This document shows positions 46,600 to 57,259 of a stretch of DNA of 64,000 bases, piece after piece. The notes beneath the pieces were generated by a model. The model was not told the origin of the DNA and did no database searches. It worked only from the letters and a program-made list of their open reading frames with translations. Position 1 is the first letter of the stretch. Each line of letters begins with the position of its first letter. Source of the stretch: Stenopsyche tienmushanensis (Eukaryota; Arthropoda; Insecta; Trichoptera; Stenopsychidae); assembly GCA_008973525.1 (NCBI GenBank), contig WACJ01000301.1:310001-374000 (forward strand). Reading direction: 5' to 3'. The position numbers and the translations under genes were made by a program.

Positions 46600-49426
46600 A
46601 TGTTTTTTTTAAAGATCTGGTCGCCTAAAACAGGTATGGTATTTCAGGGTCACTTTTTGAATATTGTCGTCTTTTTAATTTATCGCTGTCAACAGAATCA
46701 TCATAAAACTCTTAACATTCGTATTTAAATTGTAGTATTTATTTCACACACCTGATTTTGCACACATCTGACATTTCAACTATGACCAATGGTTATATGT
46801 TAAAATAAATTTTCTCATAAAAACAAGCTTAACTATCAGTTTAAATCCAAAAGTAAATCAAAAGTAAAATGCAAGACATTTTGATCTTCATAGAAATTAT
46901 TTAAATATATAGACATTTGCATAAATCGGCCATAAATCGGATTTATTATATTAGCCAATATGAAACATCAGTTAATGTGGCCTTAAGGTCAACAGTCTTC
47001 GAAATTCAGATTACTTCCACGTTCTCATCATATAATTTTATCTTTTAACAAATTACTTAATAAGTTAGTAGATTGTTTTAAGATATTGCGAAAAAACGAT
47101 CCTAAATGAAAAAAAAAGTTAAAAGTGAAAAATATCCTACGAACTTATTGAGTGATATGCCCTAATTTGATGTAACGATTTTACATTTAAACCCTATTTA
47201 TTGTTTGATTTATATAAAACATTTGCTATATTTAGTCTATTGTATAAATTAGGATTTCCTAAATTTTACTTGCAACATATAAATTTTAAAATGTGACACA
47301 TTAAAGAGAAAAAATCTTAATGGTTTTGATGATATTGGGTATTTGAACTGCAAATCTTCTTGATGCAAGGCGCAATATTAGAAAGTTGTATTCTTATATC
47401 TGGTATGGTTATATATAATATATAATAGAATCTTAGAATCTTAGAATCATCCTCAGTAGTTTTCGGAAAACATTGCAAAAGAGTTTTTTAAGTCCATACC
47501 TACCGTTCCAGGGTTTTACGGAGCCCCTATTAATTTAACATGTTGTAGTTTGAGAAACGATTGTATAGTATATTATGATTAAAGTTTCTGCAATAATTCC
47601 TCAATGGCTTGGATCAATCATAATCATTATTAGTTGTTCGTCGAGTTTGAAAGTCGTTCTATCTTAAAGTTCCATTACTAGATTTAGGTTATCGAAATTT
47701 CGATCGACATTTAATAACAGTTAAGACGCTCCCGTATTTTTTTTAGCACTCTTAGATTCCTTGCTGATATTTAAAGTTCATTTAAGTTCATATTTACTTA
47801 AATAAAGTTATATAATAGTGTAAAATCCATGTAAAAATGAGGGTTTTTTATGGATTCCTGATGTACATTGTAGAAATATTGAATAATGATTAATTCAACA
47901 TTGTTAGGCATCTCTATAAGCTAGAAACGATATCAAATCTCTGCGTTTGGGTGCAACATAATTTGGATTGGATTTTAACAAGTGATAAAAATAGGGTTGT
48001 ATCCAATAATTTTATAATGCCCCAGAATAAGTGCACATTATATTATCAAGACATTTGTCACATAATAAACATATATTGAATTAAGATAGGAAGTTTTGTT
48101 ATGTTTATCTTACTCCCTTAATTGGGCACCTAGTGATTGGATTTTTTTATTATGGTAAAAAGATAATTCACTGAAAGAAGAGAAAACATCCCTTAATGAT
48201 TATTTTTGCTCTAGATCCAGATGATTTTCATAGTGGTGAAATAAATATGTTAATCATTTTTTTTCCCTCTAAAAGCAGTAGTTACTTTTGCACATACTCA
48301 ATAGCAAAACATAACATGAGATCATCATTACGAATATTAAAAAATAATTTGAAATCATGTTTATCTATTATCCAATCTTAGACATTATGGAACTCCATAT
48401 AGTGCGTTATGAAAATAATTTTATTGATGCTCAATTAAAAAAATATTTTATCACCTCTACATGAAAGGGCGTCCTACAAAGATGCAGGAGAAAGCTAATA
48501 ATTTTAGCACCATGTTCACAATCTTATGTTGCAATACTTTTATTTAAGTTATATCATGAATAAAAGACGTCTTTGGCTATTCACTAAAACAATTTCAATA
48601 AAACATCCGATAAAAATAAATAAAGCAAGATAAGACCTATTGATCTCTTCATATTTGATTTTGTTGAGTCTGATTCGGCTACTTTCTGTTGAATTTCTTC
48701 GGTGATACAATCTTAGCGGCTCACTGTAGAACAATGTTTGAAGACACGTCGTGGCACATTGTGTAAATTAAATACGAATTTGCATACAAACAGTTCGAAC
48801 CTTAACCCGTTGAAATCGTGAGTTATCATTCTCCTCATCTCGAACACAATTGTGATCGAAGCCGATTAATTTGCATTTCAAACCATTATAGATAATTTAT
48901 TTTACTCTCACTATGAAGCATTGAAATATGCCATTGTTCAACAGCACCTGTGCTATGACTGCTATATGCATCGTCGATGGATTACTCAAAACCACGGAAG
49001 AATCGTAAACATTAATGAATCGCACTTAAGTATCGCATAAATAAATGTCTTATTGTATATTTAATTGGGCTCTTAAGAAACATTGTTTAAGTATACATAC
49101 TTGTCCAATTTATAAAATATTAGACATGTATAAATTTATTTTGGCTATAAAAATGGCATTTTGGAAATGTCGATCAATTTCAAAAAACGTTTTTGGCAAG
49201 CTGTCATCAATCTATGCCAACAGTATATCAAATTATGGACTATAAATTCAAATATTAACCCACTTAATGCGAGACAATTTTAACGAATATCAAGCAACAT
49301 TTTGCTTACACGTTCTTATTTGTTTGAGGGCAGGGCTACCACTTGCGGTTTCCGTAAAGCGAATAAATCGAAAAGATAATTGAAAAAATTGTAATGGCAC
49401 TACGTATTTTTGGCCATTCAATTTCC
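46600..49426. other. No supported gene; possible mariner end relic at 47139-47165
   Basis: AT-rich DNA with short frames. At 47139-47165 CTACGAACTTATT (identical to the core of the mariner end at 43782) precedes GAGTGATATGCCCTA, resembling a second mariner terminus, but no partner end or coding remnant is visible. Confidence 0.4.
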
Positions 49427-49434
49427 ATCATTGG

Positions 49435-50301
49435 TAGGGAATTCAATCCCGAGCTAAAATTTCGACCCCGGGGTTTCGAGATTGCATTCGATCATTCCGG
49501 GATCAGTACCGGGATCCCGAGATTTTCAATAGTTTAAAAAATTACATTGATGAGTTTGATCAAAAACTACTAATAAGTCCATTTGTTTAATATAAAAAAT
49601 AATTTGAAGGCGAAATAATTTTATTTATTTAAGAAAAGTTAAAAATACAATTCAAAAATATAAAAATAAAACACTAAAAAATTCAAACATTATTTTGAAA
49701 ATATGCTCAAAGTAACATTAAAGCATCGAGTGTTTCGTCATTTAGTCTGGATCTGATTTTGGAAGCCAGGCAACTTGCTACTGAAAATGCTGAGACACGG
49801 ACTAAAATTCGCAAAATTCCCGATTTTCCGACAAATTATTTATTTCCGTCGCTGCAGATGAATACTTATATACTATAATAGTTTGATGTGATTCGTAATT
49901 ATATTACGGAGGAATACAAAAATTCTGAACCCCGTATCTATTATATTTCATATCGATATTCCCATTATTAGAGTCGGGGTGTAGTAAATACATCACCGGT
50001 AGGGAAAGGTTAATATAACAATTTGAAAAACATATATGTACTATATATATATGTATACATAGGCCAGACAGTTACTGCCCCTAGGTGTCGCATAAGCTTG
50101 CAAATTAGTAGTTACGCCACTGTTTCCAAGCGTCCAGATTTCAGCGAGAATGTCTCGATTTAGCAGCCTTCATCGTGCTGGTGAGGTGTACAATTTCTGT
50201 TAGATAAAAAATTCAATCCCAATTTTTTCGGGATTACGTTTACTAGTCCCGGGATTCATGAGCACCTAAAACTGTCCGGAATCCCGGGATTGGATTCCCT
50301 A
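49435..50301 (-). mobile_element. Complete non-autonomous hAT element with 8-bp target duplication
   Basis: The ends are TAGGGAATTCAATCCCGAGC and, reverse-complemented, TAGGGAATCCAATCCCGGGA. ATCATTGG lies immediately outside both ends (49427-49434 and 50302-50309). At 867 bp it retains only the end of the transposase, on the minus strand. GC-rich CCCGGGAT-type words cluster in both subterminal regions. The fragment at 24760-25058 is the same family. Confidence 0.88.
49702..49815 (-). pseudogene. hAT transposase C-terminal remnant
   Basis: The minus-strand frame reads VRVSAFSVASCLASKIRSRL then NDETLDALMLL and a stop. This is the hAT dimerisation block, with the family's usual (E/V)RxFS start and RLxDExLDAL end. 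Nothing of the catalytic core remains, so the element depends on a full copy elsewhere. Confidence 0.75.
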
Positions 50302-50309
50302 ATCATTGG

Positions 50310-51469
50310 TAGCATCTTATCATGGTGGACTACTTTTACTAAGGTTGTGGTGTTAAACAATGTGTGCAAATCATAAAAAAAAACATTTTCAAAATCAGTG
50401 CTTTGTTTGAGAAAAGTTCCGCGCATTGCATGATTTTAATCGACTATTTGACGTTTGGTGGCCAAATTTGAGTCAATCGGTTTGATAAATTCGTATAATA
50501 TTCGTATGTAATCGAAACGCAAGGTTTGCTAAAAACATCACTGCTGTGCGTGAGAGTGTATGGGAAAACCTGAGACAGTCAATTTCTCATTGTTCACAAA
50601 AACTTGCCTTCAACTTACCAAATTTTGCGCCAAGACTTTATACAATAAGAAGCAACCTTATTTAGATTCAAAATGCTATAAAGTTTACTATTGTATCATC
50701 TCAATACTTCAATTTATATTAATCATCAATTAAGAGCCACACTTGACTGATTTATCACAAAATATATAGCAAAGTTTAGCCATTAATTAATTATTTGAAT
50801 ATTATTTTATCACAATTATTCGATTTTATTATCCTATCACAATTACTCGAATGATTAAGTAAGCAATAAATCTCATTTATTTACCAAAGTAATAGTAACT
50901 AATAAACATACCAAATGGATAGATTTCTGAAATTTAATCAATAATAGATTTGCTATTTAAAATTAAAAATGATCCAACAAATATAGTATAATTTTTTAAT
51001 CTATCTCTTCAGGAAGCAATCTGGAATTCAGCAAGACTGTATAAAAACACTTTGCTTACAGCAATGAAACTATAGCAATTGGCAAGATTGTCAAGAAATA
51101 AAATTAAACTGAACCGATTGAAAGTTGCAATAAGTAAAGATAAAAATGTATCGATTCAACGATATCTAAATCGGTTTGATGCCAATCGAGCAGAAAATGC
51201 AGAATTAGGCCACAAATAACAAAGAAATTGCATCAAATGTCTGACTAAAGTATGATAAAGTATACCTACAATAAAGTAGTAGAAGAAGAAATGTATTCAT
51301 TGAACTTCAAATGTAGCATATTATCATAAATCTGCAAACGGAAGATCTTCAATAAGTCTGATCGATAAGAACGATTTAACATTCAAACGCCAATCCGCAT
51401 TTGGAAAGCAGTATGCAATTATTGAGCACTTGCACAAATGGCTTTTGAAATGAGGATATCACAAACATA
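50310..51469. other. No supported gene
   Basis: AT-rich DNA with short frames only; no repeat or splice pair I could delimit. Confidence 0.45.
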
Positions 51470-51780
51470 CAAGGCAACGTCTTCCTTCTGAGGCTCGTTA
51501 ACGATTCTCCAGTGGGCGTTTAGCAAAAGTGACTCTTCAAGATTTTCCATGATGTCTAAATAAGTAGGTCGAAATTATTAACTAGAACATGATCATTAGA
51601 TCGTTTATGAATACTTTTGGATGAATCTATTGTAACGCGTTTTCCGTCTCTGTTGTTGGTTATTCAAAGCACGATCTCACATATTTATTGCACGGTTGAT
51701 GTTGATGGATTCGACTGAAGACACATTCGAAGGTCTTTCTAAGGAGTTCGTCAATCTGACCCGATATAAATACGTGCCGG
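51470..51780 (+). repeat. Direct repeat copy 2 (partner 45940-46310)
   Basis: It shares the two ordered blocks described for copy 1. The ATG-led frame here reads MLMDSTEDTFEGLSKEFVNL and then runs to a TAA shortly after. Between copies, TCA/TCG, TTT/TTC and AAA/AAG differ only at third positions, a hint that this frame was once coding. No family is recognised. Confidence 0.6.
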
Positions 51781-51789
51781 GTTAAGTGT

Positions 51790-53776
51790 TGCTAATTTAA
51801 ATTAAAATATTCAGAACCCGCGATAAAATATTCGCATTTAATGAATTTGACCGAGAAAAACGCGCGATGTTATATGAATAGATAATTGTATTAATTTTCA
51901 AGCAGTGGTTCTAAATAATGAGCGATGAGTGATTTTAATCAAGACCTGAGTTGATCCGTCCGTTCTCATGATTACTAGCTGTTTTAAATTATTGTTTAAA
52001 TTTATTTTCAACCAAACGCAGCTTTATCAGACTGTACTTTCTTCTGCTTGCTGGTTAGATCTTGATCTTTGAGGTTGACTCTGGATTTTGCTTAATTTGA
52101 GTTTATAAAGATAAATACTTAATCTTCGTTGGGATTTATATGTAAAATCCAGAGACTTCAAACTTTACGTTTCCCAATTCTTACGGAAATTCCATTTTTA
52201 ATAAATTTGTTGGCTATAGATCTGAGTTTCATTTAATTTTTTGCCAGGAGTATATTTTCGCAATGTTATAATTTTTGTATTTATAATAAGTCTGTATAAA
52301 TTGCTTGATTATAATAGTAGTAAAAATACGCGATGGAGTAAAAATACATTTTTTACAACCGGTTTTTCAGACATCAAATGTCCGTGTCACAACCTCTAGC
52401 CGTTTTAGGTCAAGTTTTTATATGTTTTTCAGCACATCATCATTAATTTTATGAAACATTGGTTGTTGTATAGCATTGAACAATGTATGCGTTTAGCTGA
52501 TGTATTAAAATTATTATAATTGTGCCAATAAGGGACATGGCTTTAATCTCTGAAAACGTTATGCTTTAACGTATCACAGTATTAATATCAAAATTTACGT
52601 TGCGTAAAAATGACATACAATTTGTACGTTTTACTCATTTACAACAGTATGATTACGCTTTTAATGAAGTGTTTGTTCTTGAATTAGCTTAACATTGTTA
52701 ATAAATAGCCCATTTAGGGTTATCATCTAAAAAGTGAGCATGAGAAGCAACACAGCATGAAAGAGTTAAGGCCTTCCATTGTAATCCATTGTAAACGTGG
52801 CGTGTAAGTATGGCGAATCCGAATTGTTTGACGAAGATTTCCCGTCCTCATCTTCAAGTGTCGGTTGACATGTCCAACTTTCAATTTCATGACCAAATGT
52901 CACGGGCATTTTGCAAGAACTTTTTTTTACAAAAATAGAAACTGAATGCTGCGTGCCCGGTCGATGAAAAAGAAGTCAATGAGTTACGTGACGATTCTTC
53001 GGCAGAGATCTCAAATGACGTTAGAAAGAACCGTCGGTGTTATTGTCGATTGAAAGTGAAACTGTATGCGGAGTCTGCAAATTTTTCTATTGATCATTAA
53101 GTAATACGCTTTGCGATGACCAAAAGATCAAACCCGTGGAATTTTCGTGACTAGACAGTTAATTTTTTTTGTTGTTTTGATAAAACTTAGCACACAAATA
53201 ATGTGCCTAATTTTATCGCGTGTTGCATAATTTTAAAACATAGATAACTAATTAAAGATGCGTATTGCTAAATCATTATTACTTTGCAGTTGAGTATACG
53301 CAATAGTACGTGCAGTTTACTTAATTACCTTTGCATAACGATTTATCGGAGCACTTTTTTAATATACCGAAAAAATCCAAGTCATGAATGAAAAATCGTC
53401 ATCTGAATGATTTTGTTTGATCTGAGGGCATTATTATAATTATGGTATTTTATTATGGCTCAGGGGTTATAAAACTTGGGCCCGTGGGCGAAAGTATCAT
53501 ATGTAGAGCTATTTATATGTGAAGTATTGAAATAATTTAAAAAATCTTAATAATATAATAGACTATAGAATTTCGAATATAATATCATATTCACAATGCA
53601 AATTTTTGTTTCATAATTTTAATATTTATTAAGAAAAAACTCTCATAGTTAAGCAGACAAGCGGCCGTTAGTAGTTAGTACTAAGCATTACCAAAATAAA
53701 TAAAAATGTATAGGATTATATTAAAAAAACTGTAATTTTTATTTGTTTTTGATATATTTTAAACAAATTTCTAATA
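51790..53776. other. No supported gene
   Basis: AT-rich DNA. Near 53461 the words CAGGGGTTATAAAACTTGGG and CCCGTGGGC resemble a hAT terminus, but no partner end or target duplication was found. Confidence 0.4.
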
Positions 53777-54660
53777 TCATTTCGATTTTTTTCTCAAAGC
53801 TATTATATCATTATATTCGAATCCTCTTTGTTCAGTGTAATCTAGCAATGTTTCAACATAATTCAACGCTGTTTTATGACTAATTACTGATATCTTCTTC
53901 ACTTGTAATGTCTTTCTATTTTTCTTTCTTTTCAGAAACAAAAAAAAAGATATGTGCACCATCCATGCATTCAAAATCTGAATCATTTAAATCATGATCG
54001 AGCCACTCCTTGATGTTTTTCCTGTCCATGTTTTTAAAACATTTTAAATTTTCCAATAATTCATACAGTTTAGATACATCATTTACTCCATTCTCTTCAG
54101 AATGCATCAATCTGTTTCCAAGCCAGAAAAGGTTTTTCTCTATGATCGAAAAAGTGTTTTTGGATTTAATTTTTCCCAGAAATTGATCAAGTTGTCACCT
54201 TTCTCAGCAAGAGTTTTCAGAAGACTGTGACGATAAAGACGTTTCATTGATGCTATAACGCTTCGGTCCATGAGGGATCAAAGATGTCATATTAGGGGGC
54301 AAACATTTTGCAATTATAAGTCCATTACATGTCTTCAATATGCTTTAGTTCGGATGAGAGGGAGCATTATCTAATAATAATATTGCTTTTTATGGCAATC
54401 CCTTGTTTTTTTTTAAATCTTACACTTCTGGAATCTATTTATTTTTGAACCAATCTTCAAAAATCTCCATATCAATCCATGCTTCCATGACAGGATTAAA
54501 TTCATTGGAATTTCCTTAAAAGATCGATATTTATCTGCCTTTCCAATCACCAAAAGCTTGATTTGATGAGTTTCTAATGCGTTTCCAGTCTTTTATCACA
54601 CATTTTTCACAATCTTTCTTAAACTCCATTGTCCAGTTGTTTTGAGAAACAAGAGACCAA
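53777..54660 (-). pseudogene. Tigger/jerky-type DDE transposase relic (frameshifted)
   Basis: In minus-strand order the blocks are: ETHQIKLLVIGKADKYRSFK near 54575-54510, IDMEIFEDWFKNK near 54480-54435, LLLDNAPSHP with the second catalytic Asp near 54390-54350, MDRSVIASMKRLYRHSLL near 54270-54215, then KNIKEWLDHDLNDSDFE near 54030-53970, and a tail ALNYVETLLDYTEQRGFEY near 53860-53800. These match the Tigger/jerky DDE domain and tail in order. Several frameshifts and stops make it non-functional. The DNA-binding head is missing. Confidence 0.82.
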
Positions 54661-54733
54661 ACGATGTTGACAGGTGTTAACTCATTCTTATCGCTTTGAA
54701 GGGTTTTGTTTCTTTCATCTTTACTTATGTATA

Positions 54734-55697
54734 CACTTAAACCTTTTTTTATGCGGTGGATGCGTTCCATGGAAGATCGCACAAAATAAATTGACAAAAA
54801 AGTTATAATTTACATAGAAAAAATGAAGATGCTTTCTGTGGATTTTAAAAACCGCATAACTTTGAAGCAGCTATATAAAATATATCCAAAACCGTACAAA
54901 AAAGTTAATAAAAAAAAACAGAAAATAATAAGACAATTAAAAAATAACATTTTTGGTAACATTTAAAGGACGTCTTGCTTTATTGGTAAAATTTTAAGAA
55001 TGACTGACATCTGGCATCTCAAATGCAGACATCCAGACAGATTTTAGATATAACTCAAAATCGCTCTCTTCTTCGGAAGAAATAGTATACCCAGTGTCAA
55101 TGTTATCATTGTTCTGTGTAGATTTTCTCTTTCCAACAATATACTTCATAATTAGTAAAGATATCACTATAGTCCCTAATCCAAAAAATAAATCACAAAG
55201 TTTTAATTTGCTTTTAAATAGTAAAAAAATAAATTTTGACAAATCTGGTAAGAATAATAGAAGGTTATATAGAAAAGATTCGTATCTACTTTGAACTGTC
55301 AATCGTGTTGAAAAAAGTAGTTTCGAGAAAGACGCGTTAAAAAAATTAATTATAGTAGGACCGGCCAAGTTGCCACGTCACTAAAAAAGCTATAACTCTA
55401 TAAGTAGTTGGAATTTTGGAAATTGGTGAATGTATTTTTATAGATCAACACATTGAAAAATGCAAAAAAATGAAGTTGTTTTTTTTTCAAAAATCTAAAC
55501 CAGAACATTGTCGTAATTCAGCTATAGCAATCGCAAATTATTATTTTTTTTCAAATTTCAGTTAGTGTTGATGATTTATTTCCTATTTTATCTCAAATGT
55601 GATACGTACTCTTTATGAAATTTAAAAAAAAATTTGAAAAAAAACGCATAACTTCGAAATCGCACAAAAAAAAGTCGCACAAAAAGAGGTTTAAGTG
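54734..55697 (-). mobile_element. TA-flanked terminal-inverted-repeat element, unnamed family
   Basis: The ends CACTTAAACCTTTTTTTATG and, reverse-complemented, CACTTAAACCTCTTTTTGTG match closely, with TA just outside (54732-54733 and 55698-55699). Length is 964 bp. A minus frame (55368-54994) ends in an acidic stretch, EEESDFELYLKSVWMSAFEM, then PDVSHS and a stop; the same DNA recurs at 38255. The ends suggest the Tc1/mariner/pogo group. It abuts the Tigger pseudogene but its own end lies between them, so they are separate elements. Confidence 0.7.
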
Positions 55698-55699
55698 TA

Positions 55700-56515
55700 A
55701 CAACTATTTTGAAATGAATTTAACTTTTTTTAATTTTTTTTTTCTAGTTTATACCCAATGATATGCTACATGTCAAAAAAAGTCATTCAATAACTTGAAG
55801 AGGTACCAGTTTGGCAGGGTCAGAGTTAATTTTTTTTATTTTTATGCTTATGAAGTTTTTATTAAATTTATTTAAAAAATTTGTTCAAATTGGCCACCTC
55901 TGCTTCGTATGCACGCACTACACATTTTTCTTATTTTAACTGTAGTTATCTGAAGTAGTATTTTCATTTTCATTTTTGCAAAGGCGACCATTATTCTTTC
56001 GATTAAGATTTATTTTATGGGCACGTCTGTTGTGTAAATTATATGTGAAACAGCAAAAACCAACCTAACCACCTAAAACAAAAATCGGTCCATGTGTAAA
56101 ACATCCTGTATAATTGGCTTCAGAACAATTGTATTTTGTTTATATATTATACTTTCTTTTCTCAACTCAAGAGTCATAGGTTGCCGACGTCTGTGTTTTG
56201 ATGCCTGATGTATGAAAAAATAAATGTAAGATTCAACCAGATACCAGAGAAATGCATTCATCATCATCATCATCAACGCATTTGAGTCTATCCTGAGATT
56301 ATCTGATCTATCATATACTATGCAGCCATAATAAAGCTATCATTTTTTTAAATGCTATTCTTTATATTCTATTATATTTGACACAATTCCTATTAAATAG
56401 CGAATCTTAAGATTGATTAATTTTTTTTATTATAAGCATATGCACGTATTTAATTTGCTTCAAAATGCAAAAAATAGATTGCATTAAAAATTAATCAAAC
56501 TAGTATAAGATATAA
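55700..56515. other. No supported gene
   Basis: AT-rich DNA with a short (CAT)n run at 56257-56274. The minus frame at 56276-56073 owes its opening Met run to that microsatellite. Confidence 0.5.
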
Positions 56516-56870
56516 CTAGTTGTTGCATTGATAGTTAATCATAGTAGGCCGTATACGATGGATATTTTATAATAGTAATAAAAAAAAGTGCACTCTCATT
56601 TGCCAATTAAGTGTGTCCTGATAAAAATGAGTTTTTTAGAACATAAGTGTGTCTGGTCGTAAAAGTTTTGATCAATCCATTTAATTGGGTGCACATTTTT
56701 TTATGATTCCCTGACTGTGTATTCAATTATTTTGGTTTTTTAAAGCATGCTATTAACGATGATGACGGTGTGCTTAGATCTGGCTAAATATAAAGGGATG
56801 CATCAATAATTTTAAGCGATGAATAACCATAAAAAGACAAAGACACGCTCGGGGTATTATATAAATTGCA
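56516..56870 (+). repeat. Local direct duplication copy 1 (partner 60301-60735)
   Basis: CTAGTTGTTGCATTG, GTATACGATGGA.ATTTTATAA, AAAAGTGCACT.TCA.TTGCC, CATAAGTGTGTCTG.TCG and TAATTGGGTG occur in the same order here and 3.8 kb downstream. No open frame is conserved between copies, so the unit looks non-coding. Boundaries are approximate. Confidence 0.65.
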
Positions 56871-57015
56871 TTATATAGTCAAAATTTTGACTATACTCAA
56901 TAGCAATAAAGTCGAATTGAATAAATACATTTTGATATTATATGAACATTCTAATAAAAAGTACTTGCAGTGGAAATGCAAGTGATTCTTTGTATTTGTG
57001 TGCATGATCGTAAAT

Positions 57016-57255
57016 CTACATTATAAATTTAATTGAAACGTTACAAAACAATAAAACAGATTGTAAATATTGAATCAATAACCATATTCTATTAGAAATA
57101 CAAGCATGACATTTAAAATAAAGTGCCATGGGATGCTGAACGCCATATTGGCATTCATACTCTTTTTGGATCACTCGAGTACGCACGCCACAATGACGAT
57201 GATACTCATCAAAGGTGTAAGGCATCATACTGGCTGAGGGCTTGTTTAAAAACAT
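57016..57255 (-). CDS. Candidate orphan exon in a GC-rich island (strand uncertain)
   Basis: On the minus strand an acceptor-like CAAGCCCTCAG precedes a frame SMMPYTFDEYHRHCGVRTRV, then IQKEYECQYGVQHPMAL..., running to a stop at 57016-57018. Its composition looks protein-like with four Cys in the first 60 residues. On the plus strand the same island opens an ATG frame with a signal-peptide-like start (MLNAILAFILFLDHSSTHA) and a donor-like GGT|GTAAGG. Only one reading can be right, and neither has a family match. Confidence 0.3.
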   Translation of the reverse strand: MFLNKPSASMMPYTFDEYHRHCGVRTRVIQKEYECQYGVQHPMALYFKCHACISNRIWLLIQYLQSVLLFCNVSIKFIM

Positions 57256-57259
57256 ATTG

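Noticed and set aside
53458..53495. hAT-like terminus CAGGGGTT...GCCCGTGGGC
   Set aside because: No matching opposite end or 8-bp duplication found within a plausible distance.
56073..56276. ORF starting with a run of Met
   Set aside because: The Met run is the (CAT)n microsatellite read on the minus strand.
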